This document shows, piece after piece, positions 22,201-33,136 of a stretch of DNA of 64,000 nucleotides. The notes beneath the pieces are model-generated. The model worked only from the letters and a program-made list of their open reading frames with translations. It had not been told where the DNA came from and did no database searches. Source of the stretch: Angiostrongylus vasorum (Eukaryota > Nematoda > Chromadorea > Rhabditida > Metastrongylidae); the NCBI GenBank assembly GCA_018806985.1, contig JADANN010000450.1:496001-560000 (forward strand). Reading direction: 5' to 3'. Positions within the stretch are counted from its first letter, which is position 1; the number at the start of each line of letters is the position of its first letter. The position numbers were made by a program, and so were the translations under genes.

Positions 22201-24757
22201 TTTTGTTTCCCTCTTTTAAATTTATTCCCATAGTTGACCGTCTACGTTACGCTTAAAGAGGAAGAAATAATCATTTCAGAGATTTTTGAGGCAAGTGAGT
22301 ATGCGACATGAAGGAAGTTCATTTACTTAAAAGAGCTTAGATCTTAGATCTTATATGAATTCATTACCTTCAAAATTGCAACACGGCAATCTCTTTACTG
22401 TGCAAGTTTCATTGGGTAGACGACGAGATACAAGGAGCTAAAAACCAAGGATTTGATTTTTGTTTAATATTCGCGACGAAGATGGGACTTTTTGGGAGAT
22501 TTTCTATCGATAGCACGCTCACATCCATTTGATCACAGGGAAGTTCTCAAGATTACATGAGTTTCGTGCCTATCTGTTGATTTCACTGAGTGCACCACAA
22601 TTCGATGGGATTGATGGCGTTCTGATGGTCGGCTGTCATGGGCTTGTCACTACGAAAACACATCATATGTGTCAGGACGAGCCCGTACGACGGACTGTCA
22701 CACATCTGTGGCATGCGCGACAGCCGACGAAAAATCGGTGTCACAAGGCAGACTGATGAGTCTGACGGATCGGTTTTCTTCTATACTGAAGAAGACAAGT
22801 GCAAACTCTCAACAGATATCGATAATGTCTGACCTCTCAGTTCATTCTGAGGAATTTAAAGATGGAGCAGTGACAAATAAATCTACGTTATGAAGAGCAA
22901 GTACTTTTGCCGACAGATTTTCGCTGAGCATATGCGTTACTAACGAATAGAAGACGAATGACCAAGGAGTTTCATTCGGAACTGGAGAAGTGAAATTATA
23001 GTAGTGGCCTTTCGTGCTTATCAGTGACGCATCAAAAGCTTAAGGAGACTGTGAACAAAAAAAAAATGCACTTCAGATGGAGTACTTTGATGACAGTGAA
23101 AAAGCTAATCCAAGTGTAGACAAGGCAGATAAGACGTTCTGCTTATTTCATCACCTTTGTTCGGGTTTCTTCTTTAATTTGACTTGATTTGCAGCTCATT
23201 TGCTAACTGATGAGCATGTTATTTGTTTGACTTTCAATTACTGCCCAATGTTTTTTTCATGGTAGCGTATTAGGTGGAATACAACCACAAGCATGCTGAG
23301 ATATCACTGTGATTACTTTTTATTTACTGCCTATTATTATTTTTTCACGACAGGGTATAATATGAAACACACCCACAATGATGCTGAAATATTTGCAAAA
23401 CTTGGTCCCCATGCCAGATTCGAACCCTCGAGTACCCTTACCGGGAATCACGTCTTACCCACTGCAACACAAAGACCCTTGCTTTGCTGCCTCTCTCGTA
23501 ACCAGTTCTCTAACTAGCGGTCCCATCAGCAATCACCCGTCTATGGGAATGATCTTGGGAGCACAAACTGGCATTGAACCCAGTTTAGCTGAGGCTATTG
23601 TCGAAATCACAATGTTTGGTTTTTATTCACTGCCAATTAATATTTTTTCATACCAGTCTTTTAAGTGAAATACAGCTGTTATGATGTTGAGATATCCAGA
23701 AAACTCGGGACTCCGTGTTGGCTTCGAACTCGCTATCACCGTTTTTGAAGGCTCACCTGCCATCCACCATACCAACCAATATCCTTTCTTCGCTTTTCTC
23801 CACTTTTTTTTTGTATTCGGCGCTGAGTTAGACTATAATATAAGACATCTATCCGTTACGTTGATGTCACTTGTGATAAAAAAAAAGTTGATTGCAGGTG
23901 CTGGGAGCAATCGTGTGTCTGCAAAGTCTACGCGTTCAGCCTCGATCAAACGTGTTCCTTCATCAACTGACGAATGCTACGCTGCGGAATTGGGCCACAT
24001 CACCGCCCACAACGATTGCACTCTATGGTTGCGTCACTAACATCACACTACAAGGCATTTTCGACATGATTAAAGTAAGTTGCTGGAGTAATATCGAAAT
24101 ACAACACTTCCATCAAGATTTTTGATACAACACATTTGTTGAAGAGAAGAGCGAAAAATGGTAGCCGTAGAAACAAAGCAGTGAAACAATAAAGCATAAA
24201 GCATTCGACGGTGATCATTCATTCCCTGGGATATGTTTCGTGCATTCAACTCTATTCGTAACACCATAAGACTGATGGAGAGCACACTTAGCTTTGAGAT
24301 GTGTCATGCTAATGCTTTTATCCTCATAGAAGAGTCAGGTGTCAATTTTTCCAGCAAAGATTGCCTGGCTGTCCTGGGGCTTGAGATCGAACCAAGCTCC
24401 ATTTATGTACTACAGTACTACAAACACTTCACTGCACGCTACTTTTCTTTTGCTCCTGGATTAAATATTGACGCTTTCCGAACTCTCTGCTATGAGGTGC
24501 CATGGGCCTTCACTTACCCGACTTTTTCTCGGCTAATGCAAATTTTTCAGTGTTTGAGCGACGACTCGATAGTGGACTGGGATTTCGGCCGTGTGCTGCC
24601 CTGTGAAGGTGTTGATGGTCAACTATTCTCGATAATGTCTTTATCCGGAATGACAATCTTTATCTGTGATGACTTCCGCTCGCGACGAGTTCAAATCGCA
24701 CGTGGAGCATCACGGATTGCCTTCAATCTTATCAAAGAGGAAGCGTTCACCGCCTGA
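19274..24757 (+). CDS. F-box protein, six exons, 319 aa
   Basis: Proposed exons are 19274-19425, 20002-20197, 20681-20769, 21040-21178, 23898-24074 and 24551-24757 (stop). All introns are GT-AG, all phases match and the total is 960 nt. Residues 5-45 (LLPEEVLVNVLRLTTP, then AAKRLNKKLNRIV) have the spacing of an F-box, which in this family binds Skp1 and recruits substrates to an SCF ubiquitin ligase; substrate unknown. Exon 2 is basic (RRIVVTIKRKNK) and unlike a leucine-rich repeat. Exons 4-5 carry repeat-like strings (CHSLTLDFCHF; TTIALYGCVTNITLQG) resembling the leucine-rich tail of expanded nematode F-box families. The start is chosen because TTTCAG directly precedes the ATG, as for a trans-splice or 5'-UTR acceptor. 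A possible upstream exon (19093-19151, MSAFGDGSYGKDGGDILLPE, good donor GTATGT) does not join in phase. AATAAA is at 25185. Intron 4 (2.7 kb) is full of repeats. Confidence 0.7.
19647..19990 (+). repeat. Diverged tandem duplication, about 172 bp x 2
   Basis: The first intron of the F-box gene holds two units (about 19647-19818 and 19819-19990). Both contain CACATTGCCTAGC, AAAATGTGT, a CTTAAA block, AAGTGAATA-CCTT, and TGTGGAAGTGGAAG or its relative TGTGAAATCGGAAG. Unit 2 ends just before the acceptor of exon 2. Confidence 0.65.
21390..21712 (-). repeat. Penelope-like terminal repeat (family B) ending in a foldback
   Basis: GATCGACTTTCTATTAACCT opens a block shared with 33137 and 61222, running through the ribozyme motif at 21515-21548. 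At 21568-21621 and 21632-21685 two 54-nt arms are reverse complements with one mismatch around a 10-nt loop. The right arm continues with the reverse complement of 21425-21452 (GAATGCGTCGTTTTCTTG), so a second, internally deleted copy lies inverted beside the first. Confidence 0.75.
21515..21548 (-). ncRNA. Hammerhead-ribozyme-like motif, copy f (intact core)
   Basis: Minus strand: CTGAAGA (21545-21539), stem II GGC/GCC with loop AGTACG, GAAAC (21525-21521), GTC (21520-21518). Stem I has three pairs (GCT against AGC). It lies in intron 4 of the F-box gene, antisense to it. Confidence 0.6.
22628..22764. repeat. Nested hairpin cluster (possible structured RNA or MITE fragment)
   Basis: Outer stem GTCGGCTGTC (22628-22637) with GACAGCCGAC (22719-22728). 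Inside it, GGGCTTGTC (22640-22648) pairs with GACGAGCCC (22676-22684), and inside that ACACAT (22658-22663) with ATGTGT (22667-22672). A small CACA/TGTG hairpin fills 22700-22712. A separate perfect hairpin CAGACT-GATG-AGTCTG follows at 22749-22764. The three 64-75 aa frames across it disagree with one another. Confidence 0.5.
23311..23625 (-). repeat. SINE family 2, long form (minus)
   Basis: The plus strand shows the reversed tail (TTTTTATTTACTGCCTATTA), TGATGCTGAAATATTTGCAA, reversed B box near 23418-23428, CAAAGACCCTTGCTTTGC, and a further block ATTGAACCCAGTTTAGCTGA also seen at 18777 and, reversed, at 50410. It lies in intron 4 of the F-box gene. Confidence 0.55.
23618..23790 (-). repeat. 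SINE family 2 (minus), second copy
   Basis: Starts again with TTTTTATTCACTGCCAATTA directly after the previous copy, then TGATGTTGAGATATCCAGAA and a decayed head with CACCTGCCATCCACCATACC. Same orientation as its neighbour. Confidence 0.5.
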
Positions 24758-24759
24758 TT

Positions 24760-26400
24760 GGTGTTCGTGCTAGAACTACTCCTATAGTTAGTTGTTTAGC
24801 CGCTGAACCTGCCGAATTCAGTTTTATTCTTCAACTACGTTTTTTTCTGAATAAGGTGAGGTCGCACATAGATGGATAGGTATTGATCATTTCTTGTCTT
24901 TTTTCTCCATGAAAAAACTCCCATGTTCTGTGTCAGCATTATTTCATTACTTTATCCGACAGTGATCAGATTCTCTTGCTTAGTCAGATTATGGAGTTTC
25001 ATCTTGTAAATTCTTATGTTACTTATGATTTGACCTTCTTGAAATCATTCTTCGTTCATGCCTACGGGTAGATTTTTAAATCGGGAAGGTGTTTCTTTCT
25101 TTAGATACAGTGTTTATCTACTGACTATGTTCTATTTAACATGACACATGAGTTCGATTTCTCTTAATAGTCGTTCCAACTAGAAATAAACAAATTCTGG
25201 CAAGTAATTTCTGTGAATGGTTGTTACTGTTAGTTCAGGAAATTGTCGCAGTCCTCGAAGATAGTGTAGATTGGTAACGCCGAAGATCGGTAAAGTGCTG
25301 TAGAAATCGCCTTGAAGATGAATAGTTCAAAAGACTCAACGATTATCGTATATCTGAGAAAGTTAGAGAAAATGAAAGGCGACAAGTTGCCACTAAAGTG
25401 ACAAACGCATTTGGGCAACATTTGTCATAACTTTTCTGATTGCTCTCCATACAATTTCTACCAACAAGCCAATTCCACGGAACTACAAGTAAGTCTGTCT
25501 TTTGCTAAGCAAACACTGTAAATTAGAAGAGAAATGATTTTTAGGCTGTTCAACAGCTCATTTACTATGGTTCCTACTGAAGTTGTAGTATATTGAACAA
25601 AGTGAGAACTGTGGTAATTAATGTAGAATTCATTACAAGATTCAATAAGACCTAAATGCGCCATCGTCGACGTGCTATTGCAGACAGTCCTGAGAGATAA
25701 TAAAAACCCTCTGTTTGAAACGAAGAAAAAAAGATCTTAGTATGTACAATTGAAAAAGTATGCCGGCCATTCATGACATTTCATTGTTCACCCTTTTTGC
25801 CTTGTACTTTTATTAGCGCTTTAGCTAAGTCACAGAAAAAATCGGAGAGCACCGATTAGAAGACTAGAGGGGAACTTGGACTGAAAAAAGTTAAACACTT
25901 TAGGGATAGGTAGAGTTTTCCTAGCTCAAACACTAAAAAGCGTTAGCTGTGGAGTTTATGGTCGTGTTTACATAAAATGCTTTTCCTCTGTTTTCAGGAT
26001 AAAAAATGCTACACTAATTCTTCATGAAGCTCCTTTTTTGAGCAAACAGTAATGCTTTCATCACCAACTATGCTATTGAGTTAAAGTGAGCATAATAAGA
26101 AACAAACAATAAGTGAAATAAATTTTATATGCTGACGATGCCACACCACAATCTCAATCCATATTCATTGCTCTCAACATTTTTGAAAAGTTCTTCCCGT
26201 AATTAACTCTACCGATAGACAGTTCACGGAATGTTCGCTCGGCTCCCACTATTCGTAAAGATTTACCTCCCGCTCAACCAAAGCACTAAATATGAAAACA
26301 ATATAGAATTACAACCATAGGTCCTACTGTCATTATAATACTGTTATTATTGTAATTCTTCGTATTCTTGTTGCGCAAACACGACGTGTTATTTTTTATT
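24760..26400. other. Region 3' of the F-box gene, no gene seen
   Basis: AATAAA at 25185-25190 is the first good poly(A) signal after the F-box stop. Small minus frames at 25230-25421 and 25458-25664 lack splice context. No repeat family recognised. Confidence 0.35.
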
Positions 26401-26416
26401 CTTTATTCACGAACAA

Positions 26417-26451
26417 GCTGACGTTTCGGCGCATTTCGCCTTCCTCAGAGC
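26417..26451 (-). ncRNA. Hammerhead-ribozyme-like motif, copy g (intact core)
   Basis: Minus strand: CTGAGGA (26448-26442), stem II GGCG/CGCC with loop AAATG, GAAAC, GTC (26422-26420). Stem I pairs GGCT with AGCT (three Watson-Crick pairs and one G-T). It directly follows the Penelope-like coding relic in the same orientation. Confidence 0.65.
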
Positions 26452-26700
26452 CTACCTACTATTTTCCTCCAGAGGCGGTCCTCCAAATACTGAGCACAAA
26501 AAGTTTTCCTTCGTCTCGCACTTCTTCCACTTGGCGAACATCTCGTTTTGTCGGCTTCGTAGACAGGTGCGTAGTATTCGCAATTCGATGTCCAGTACTC
26601 GGTGACTGTCCTCTGGTAGTCCGCATACATCGTGTAGTCGTCTTCGTTTGATGAAGTTCGGCACGACTCGGTGTTTTAGACAGCGGCGGAGAAAGTGTAT
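26452..26700 (-). pseudogene. Relic of a Penelope-like element reading frame (N-terminal region)
   Basis: Minus frame with residues SIHFLRRCLKHRVVPNFIK near the start, then RVLDIELRILRTCLRSRQ and FAKWKKC. The pattern of an aromatic, RC, then a VVP-F block followed by an amphipathic region resembles the segment before the reverse transcriptase in Penelope-like proteins. It is cut short and runs straight into the ribozyme motif, so most of the element is missing. The family call rests on pattern memory plus the adjacent ribozyme. Confidence 0.4.
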
Positions 26701-26836
26701 TGACTGTCGAGATAAGGTGTCTAAGTGACAGTGCTCCTTTTACAAGTCGGAAGTATCTTGCTGGTACATCCTGTAGTATAGAAAGTTGGACGTAGGTGTT
26801 ATTATTGTGTTATTACTGCTATTATTGTATTATAAA

Positions 26837-27117
26837 GAGTCCACGAAGCGCAGTGGTTAGAGGTGCTCAGCAATTCGTATGGGTACGATGCTCGTGCCCC
26901 AGGCTCACTAAGCATTCCATCTCTCCACGGTCGGGAAATTGTTACAATACTTGCCTGGGAGGATAGCAGCACTGGCTTAATACATCGGCACGCCACCGCG
27001 AGTCACTGTAAACGCCAGATATGCATTCAATCACCTCCAACGATGCCACGAATGGAGTAGAATGCATGGCGCACTCCTCAGGGATTGATCAACACCGTGA
27101 GCTTTATCCTTTTATTG
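26837..27117 (+). repeat. SINE family 1 (plus)
   Basis: Head CGAAGCGCAGTGGTTAGAGG, body CACTAAGCATTCCATCTCTC, ATTGTTACAATACTTGCCTG, ATGCATTCAATCACCTCCAA, tail GAGCTTTATCCTTTTATT. B box is decayed. Confidence 0.65.
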
Positions 27118-27275
27118 TTATAATATTACGATTATTGTCTCATCATTACTCCCAGCTTATCACTACTATTATTATTCATTGTCCCATTACTATTACCATT
27201 ATTAATTACTACTATTATTACCATCACTACTACTACCATTGTTATCACTATTATCATTAATATTATTGTTATTTT
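27118..27275 (+). repeat. Low-complexity ATT/ATC tract after the SINE tail
   Basis: Runs of TATTATTACTATTACCATT type. It seems to have grown from the T-rich SINE tail. A 79-aa HYYYYYHHYYYH-like frame here is an artefact. Confidence 0.8.
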
Positions 27276-27299
27276 TTGTAAATGTTATTCTTATCAATT

Positions 27300-27870
27300 A
27301 TTTTTTGACCTAAGGGGTTCGGGGAAATTAATGTCTGGTTTGTTGTTTCACTCTTCTTCTTTACCTGTTAGTAATGCTAAGGTCATTTATGCACTTTCGT
27401 TCTGCACAATTGGATTATAAGATAACCTGTCTTCTGACAAATATTTGAAGGTTAGAGTTTCATCTGATAAAACAGATATTCTGACGAATCTATTTTTTAC
27501 GAATTCAAAATCGAGCACAGTGCAGCCAAACCGCTCGAAACATTAATGAGATATGGGGGCCGAGGAAGTGTTAACGAAGGGACAGTGCAACTTCAGGTTG
27601 GAAAATTTCATCGTAGCGGAATCAACGTCGAAATTAGGGAAGTCACGGACACCCTGTTATTGATGACGATGAATTGAAGGCTTAGCTTTGAGCAAACGCG
27701 TACAGAGCTATTCAAGAACTTGTAGAAGGACTCTGTTCGAGCGTCTAAAATTTTTCGGAGTATTTAGAGAACATTTATTTATATGATCGTATAAATCGAT
27801 CTTCTTTAGCTGATGCGAGGTTGGTATAGGTCTTCGTTGTCGTTGTCGTTGTTGTTGGTGTTGTTGCTCG
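27300..27870. other. Gene-free AT-rich stretch
   Basis: No exon chain. The 90-aa minus frame at 27980-27708 includes a translation of the ribozyme motif and is not a gene. Confidence 0.35.
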
Positions 27871-27873
27871 ATG

Positions 27874-27907
27874 GCTGACGTTTCGGCGATTTCGCCTTCC
27901 TCAGAGT
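27874..27907 (-). ncRNA. Hammerhead-ribozyme-like motif, copy h (intact core)
   Basis: Minus strand: CTGAGGA (27904-27898), perfect stem II GGCG-AAAT-CGCC, GAAAC, GTC (27879-27877). Stem I is partly paired (T-A, C-G, a mismatch, then G-C). An ATATAA box lies upstream on the same strand. Confidence 0.65.
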
Positions 27908-27984
27908 CTGGACGTATTTTATATAAGAACATTTTAATTATTCGGTGGAAAAAAAGGGCTAAAGTATGACTGAAGACCAAACTT

Positions 27985-28575
27985 TTAAATAGACGCCATA
28001 GTGAACAGAAAGGCCGTGATGTTACGAGTGGGACTGGCCCTTGCGTTGTTCACGTATGGTCGCGAGCACGACACACCCCAGGGTCAAAATATCATTTTGA
28101 AATAGGGCGCCAGGTCACGTGTGATAGTCAGGCATTCGTCTTTCCCGTTTATCTTTGGATTTTTGAAATTTATCCAAAAACGCCTCAAGAGTTTTTGCGC
28201 GTTGATGTTTTCGACTTCTGCGCTAGGATCCGCAGAGTCACTTCAAAATCATCGCCGTTGTGCTTTTGTGCCCTATGCGCACCTAGAAGAGTGTTTTGAC
28301 GAATTTTGGCTTTCCCATATAGATGTTCTTTTATGAGGGACACAAAGTGGCCTACCCGTTCCCCCCAATATATTCCTCACCGCATGCGTTACATGAGATC
28401 AAGTATATTATACCTGAACTTATGCAATTCTCGTCTCTCCCGTTAGGACAGATCGTACAGTTTTCTGAGCTGCACAAACGATCATAGAGACGGTTGCGAA
28501 CTATCGCAGTGTATTGGGTGGGATGTCAATAATCGTTACATACTTTAGAAAGTCGGTCTTTTGAGTTATTTAGAG
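27985..28575. other. Unassigned stretch
   Basis: A somewhat GC-richer piece (28000-28110) and a plus frame at 28121-28336 have no recognisable family or splice context. Confidence 0.25.
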
Positions 28576-28576
28576 A

Positions 28577-28835
28577 ATGTTTCCATCAGGAGGCCTAGCT
28601 AAGAGTAAACCGATACCAGGGCCCACTACCGTCCTTGTGTCGAAGTCGCATGTTGACAAATCTTCCCTTTGATCCACAAGGGCTGCGACTGCTTGTGGTG
28701 GTGAAGACCTTGGGCAGACTTTTGGCCAGGCTGACCTCGGGATTCCAGGGAACCATAATGGCATAACCAGCAAATCTCCGAAAAATGGAGATTATGATAG
28801 GGCCCGCACAACCAGTGAGGACGGGCATTCAAGTA
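28577..28835 (+). repeat. RTE 5' module, 5'-truncated stand-alone copy
   Basis: Begins inside the module at GTTTCCATCAGGAGGCCTAG and runs to GAGGACGGGCATTCAAGTAT. Same second half as the copies at 11503, 41125 and 47361. Confidence 0.6.
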
Positions 28836-28849
28836 TCATATCATGTAAG

Positions 28850-29560
28850 TATTTAAAGAACATTAGGAGGTCGAAAAAAGCTGGAAAAAATAAATTCAAC
28901 AAAGCTCAAAAGAAGTTCAAAAATCCACAGGAATTGAACGGCAATCAAAGCGACGGCCGTTTAGAGGTTTCGACTGTGCTTCTTCTACGGAAGCAGAATG
29001 AATCAATCGACTGTACTGTGTCGTGCGATAAGAAATGGATCCACTGTGGTCGATCTGCCCAGTGCTCGAACTACGACAAAGGATCAAAGCATTCCCAAAG
29101 CCGAAATTGCACGAAGGGAAGGTCACCCTGACCGTTTGTTGGTTTGCTGTTGGCTCAACCCATTACAGTTTCCTGAATTCCGGTGGAACAACGACTGCGG
29201 ACTAGTACGTCCACCAAGTCGACCAAATGCCACAGAAACTTTAATGGCCCCGCCACTCATTGGTCGATGCCATGGCACCTTCGTCATGAAAACGCACGGA
29301 CACTAGTCGCATTGCCGACGTTGCAGAGATTGAGTGAGCAGAATTATGAAATTCTGCCTCATCCTGCCATACTCGCAATACTTCTCACCTACTTACTACC
29401 AATTCTTATTCTCGATAACTTCCTGTGATATGAATGCTTCAGAAACTAAGCAGTGGCCAAAACTACCTTCAGTGATTTCAATGCCTCTAAAACGCCCGGA
29501 ATTTTGAGCAACCAGTAAAAGTAAACTTGTTTGTCATCGACAGGATTGTTAAGATTCTAG
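28850..29560 (+). pseudogene. Dead mariner-family transposase
   Basis: Known family pattern: mariner transposases have an F-E-V-x-x-x-L-x-L-R-N block, then D-E-K-W-I, later a W-W-block and a final L-P-H-P-x-Y-S-P-D block. Seen, in shifting plus frames: RLEVSTVLLLRKQNE (28964-29008), CDKKWIHCGRSAQC (29024-29065), FPKP/KLH-like and VWWFAVG-like strings near 29100-29160, MKTHGH after 29286, NYEILPHPAILA (29342-29377) and DNFL. Frame changes, stop codons and a damaged catalytic block show that it is inactive. Terminal inverted repeats were not found. Confidence 0.65.
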
Positions 29561-29569
29561 TAGTTTTTC

Positions 29570-29995
29570 ATTCCGATTAATATTTGTATCTAAAACCAAA
29601 AAATCAGGCTGAAATCCGACATTTCCCAAGGACCTAACAATTGTTATCACTCTTAAAAACCCAAGATTTCGATAGAAAATTAAGGTAAATAAATGGTCCA
29701 TCTCTACGTATCAAGCAAACTCCAGTAGATTTTTAAACCGTCTGGTGCTACTATCAACGTCAACCAGATTTTTAATTTTAGTCCATAATCTCGCTTTAGA
29801 GTAAACCGATGGCAACAACTATTGGAATCACAGAATCAGAGCTATCTAGCTGTTGACAAACCCCCCTCTCCTCTGCCGTTCATGAGCACTGATGTTTGGC
29901 ACATAAGAACACCTTTCCGCTGTAACAAAATACTATAACAAGCTAATGAGACTACCTCAGTGCCTCCGTTTTCACAAAGCATTTGATCTAGGAAA
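29570..29995. other. Gene-free stretch
   Basis: Nothing recognised between the mariner relic and the RTE copy. Confidence 0.3.
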
Positions 29996-29999
29996 TTCT

Positions 30000-32690
30000 T
30001 AAGAAGTCTATAAGTTTTATTGACGTCTGGAGCGTTGCGTTCAAGAACTACAGCCCAAAAGAACTTGGCTGCTTGTGCAGCCCATCTTCAGGAGTTTTGT
30101 GGGCTCCAGCTCACTTTCCATTCACTTCTTTGCTTCATGAAAGAAATTATGTTGAAAGTATTTGTCGTCCATGGTGGTGGTTTGATTCCAACATGGTGGC
30201 GGATGCAAGCCTCATAGCAAGATCTGAAAAATAACTGCAGCTGTGAGTGAGTACACCTCTTTAACTTTAGTTACGAGCACCCCCACCCAATGCGTAGGTG
30301 GTCGCCCTGGGGAACCCCCTGAATCATCGTGGAGTCCATGCTACAGTTCTTTTTTTCCACTTGTCGTCCGTTCTCCTCGCTATATAATCGACCCATCTCT
30401 GTTTCAGTATCGATGTGTTTTCCTGCTTCTCGAAGATGAGACAGATTTCAGAAATCAACGCATTCCGGCTGGACGTTACGAGTGTCGGTTATATTTCAGA
30501 AGACATCTCGCTCAAGCGCTTTGTGTGCGTGGTGCACAGATTTCTTGACGTAGCTAAAGTATCAGCCCATGCCTCTGTTGCTAAAGAGAACACTGAGAGC
30601 ACTGTTGAATCGAAAAGGTGAGCGAGGATTTACGGGTCCTTCAGTTGGTCGGTGGCATCTTTGAGAGCCCTGATTGCGGACCAAGCTGCTCTCCTTCTGT
30701 CTAATTCATCCATCACCTTGTTCTCCCATGCCCATTCAAAGCTCAATGTGCACACGTGAGATGGCCTCTGTTATCAAAGAACCATCTCATCTGATTTGTT
30801 TGCCTTCGCACCATGACTTCTTTCATGAACTCGCTCTTTTTTCCGATTTATGAGTAGTCAGATCCTCCTTCTCTCGCTTCACTGAATTCATTGACTATGG
30901 TCTCTTCCTCATTGTTAATTCATACGAAGATGACAGTGTCGTCGGCAAAACGAAGATTTGTTAGAAACTCTCCATCAATGCGTATGCCCTTCTCGACTCA
31001 AGTAGAGTGACTTCATTCTCAGTGCAATGCAGCAGTAAACAGCTTTGGTTATAATCTGCCACCCTGCCAACCTTCTTCTCCTATGGATATGGTGATGGGT
31101 TGATCAAAAGCCGTATATCTGTGGCGCAGTTCCTGTAACAGTCAGCTACCTCCGTATAAAGGACGGGTCCACTGCTTGATTGGCGTGCGCTGATAGAACT
31201 GCCTTCATTACGACGCTGTCAAACGCTTTTCACACCCAACACATGTCGGGAATAAGGGATGGTGGTATTCTCGAGAAACTTCGATGACCCTGTACATGGT
31301 GTGGATGTGGTAAAATCCCGGTCGAAGTTCTGCGTGCACAACAGTTTGGAATCCATCCAATTTCCTAGTTATGTGCGACAGGATAATCTTAGTGAACCGC
31401 TTGTAGAGTACACTCATCAAGCATATCGGACGATAGTTACGACAATCCCATCAGTCACCTTTCTTGGGTAGGATAATCGTGCGTGACGTGCTTCACTAGG
31501 GATTATTCCCCTTTGAGGGTAGAATGTCATATGAGTTGCGAGAATTGCACTTAGGTTGTGGCTTCCACTTCTACGGAAATCGGATGAGCGTTTTTTCTCC
31601 ATCAGTGATTTTAGGGTACCGCACAGGGGTTGTGGAAAGGAAAAGATTGATGAAGAGCTTTTCCGTTATCTATATCATGGTGGGAACTTTCAGTGATCCC
31701 ACCTCCGTTCATCAGTCTCCCGTCGGTACTTCTTTAATCTGCCAGTCACGTTTAAATACGATTTCATTCAGAATCTTTTCATCATATATAGTTAGACTTT
31801 TTCCTCGTGGTCGATGACATGAATTCTTCTCCACCTTGCGGCTGAATCAAATCTTCGCGCGAAGAGGGCGGTGATCGAAATCAGTACAGTATGATGGGAC
31901 TACCGATTTATCAAGTAGGCACTGCCTTCGTGAGAAAGTGCTTAATCTCCGCAGAGTCGCGCAGTTATGAGGCTTCTGTGTCCAGCAGTGCTTTCTTGTT
32001 CTGGAAAATCCAGTTTCCATGGGAGAGCCGTACCGCAGATAGGGAGGCCTGCAAGACTGTTGCCATTCTCATTTCTTTCTCGTAATCCAAATTTTCAGAA
32101 CCTGTATTCACTCTTTTTGGCCTTTCCTATTCTGGCATTGAAGCCTCCGACGACAAATTTATAATATGTATTATCATAGCGGATAACTTCATCCACTTGG
32201 TAACAGAAAGCATCTAATTCGTACTTATCAGCTGCATCAGTCGGTGAGTATCAATTGATGATAGCTTTGGTTGAAGACAGAATAGCCATGCGAGGGGGAA
32301 AGGATCTCGAACGAGTCGACGAAATGGGCAATGGTTGGATGGACTACAAAGTCTGTGCCACCGACATTTCATGACGGGACCTTTTCCTGCAAATGACAAG
32401 GGTACTGTTGCTTAATTTGGGTGTGTCGGTCTCCTTGTTATTTCTTCTTCTAGGGCAACCATGTGGAATTTGATGCGAACAGCGGCTTCAAGAATAGGCT
32501 GAAGATTGGCTTCTGAAGAAAGAGTTTTGGTATGGTGCGTGCACAGTACGAAACAATCTCCATGGCGTGTCCCGTGTGTGTTCGTCAGATCCCGTTCCAT
32601 TGAAGTCCTGCGCAACCGGGGGATCCGTGTCCTCTCACCGGTCGTCTCACTGCCTGACGTCATAAACGGGAGCACCTAGTGTGCGGGATA
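30000..32690 (-). pseudogene. Decayed RTE-type non-LTR retrotransposon, copy A
   Basis: It reads on the minus strand from about 32690 (5') to 30000 (3'). The endonuclease start shows LRRTSMERDL, then a TLSSEANLQPILEAA-like string and IKFHMVALEE (32412-32675); FVVGGFNARIG lies at about 32120-32160. The reverse transcriptase has LYKRFTKIILSHITRKL (31345-31400 region) and the catalytic FADD at 30949-30938. Many stops and frame changes; all parts are in order, so this is one old insertion. It differs from copies B and D in the residues around FADD (NLRFADDTVIF), so it is another RTE lineage. Confidence 0.75.
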
Positions 32691-32699
32691 CTGGGGCTA

Positions 32700-33130
32700 T
32701 CCTATAGCTAGTTGACCAATTTGATCATCCCTGAGGTTCTGTCTTGACCTTGTAAGGACGTTTTCAGGTTTTCACCACGATGTGAATCAGAAGAAATTGC
32801 CTTTTCGGCAACAATTTCTTCTTTTGTTTTTCCTGCTAGTTATCCGGACACGATATTAAACCCGATACCAAAAAATAAAATCAAAAAGAATAGATATGAC
32901 CGACCGCTCTAGTACAATGCAGAAGCCGAACTCCTACAATCTACTTATGCATAAAAATCGCACATCTCACACAGGAGCAACAATATTAACATACAACTTG
33001 CAATTTTTACCTACAACCAACAATGTTCACATAAAACTTGCATCATTTTTATGTACATGCAGTTAAAACTTGCACTTCTCATTAAAATTGCACACTTTGT
33101 ATGATCAGCAAACATTTCAAACAATAGTTC
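32700..33130. other. Gene-free AT-rich stretch
   Basis: Short A/T-rich phrases recur here (ACATACAACTTGCA, ACATAAAACTTGCA, AAAACTTGCA at 32990-33075), a weak local repeat. No gene. Confidence 0.4.
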
Positions 33131-33136
33131 CCTCTG

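Noticed and set aside
22749..22770. CTGATGAGTCTGACGGA as a hammerhead
   Set aside because: A short stem II exists but GGAT stands where GAAA is required. Kept only as a hairpin.
24233..24550. First part of the 174-aa frame as F-box coding exon
   Set aside because: The only good acceptor (TCATAG at 24340) would need an incoming phase 1, but exon 5 ends in phase 0. The acceptor at 24550 fits exactly.
27708..27980. 90-aa minus frame with SEEGEIAETSA
   Set aside because: The phrase is a translation of the hammerhead motif (also LPGSKEGDTAETSA at 61243-61440). It is repeat sequence, not a protein.
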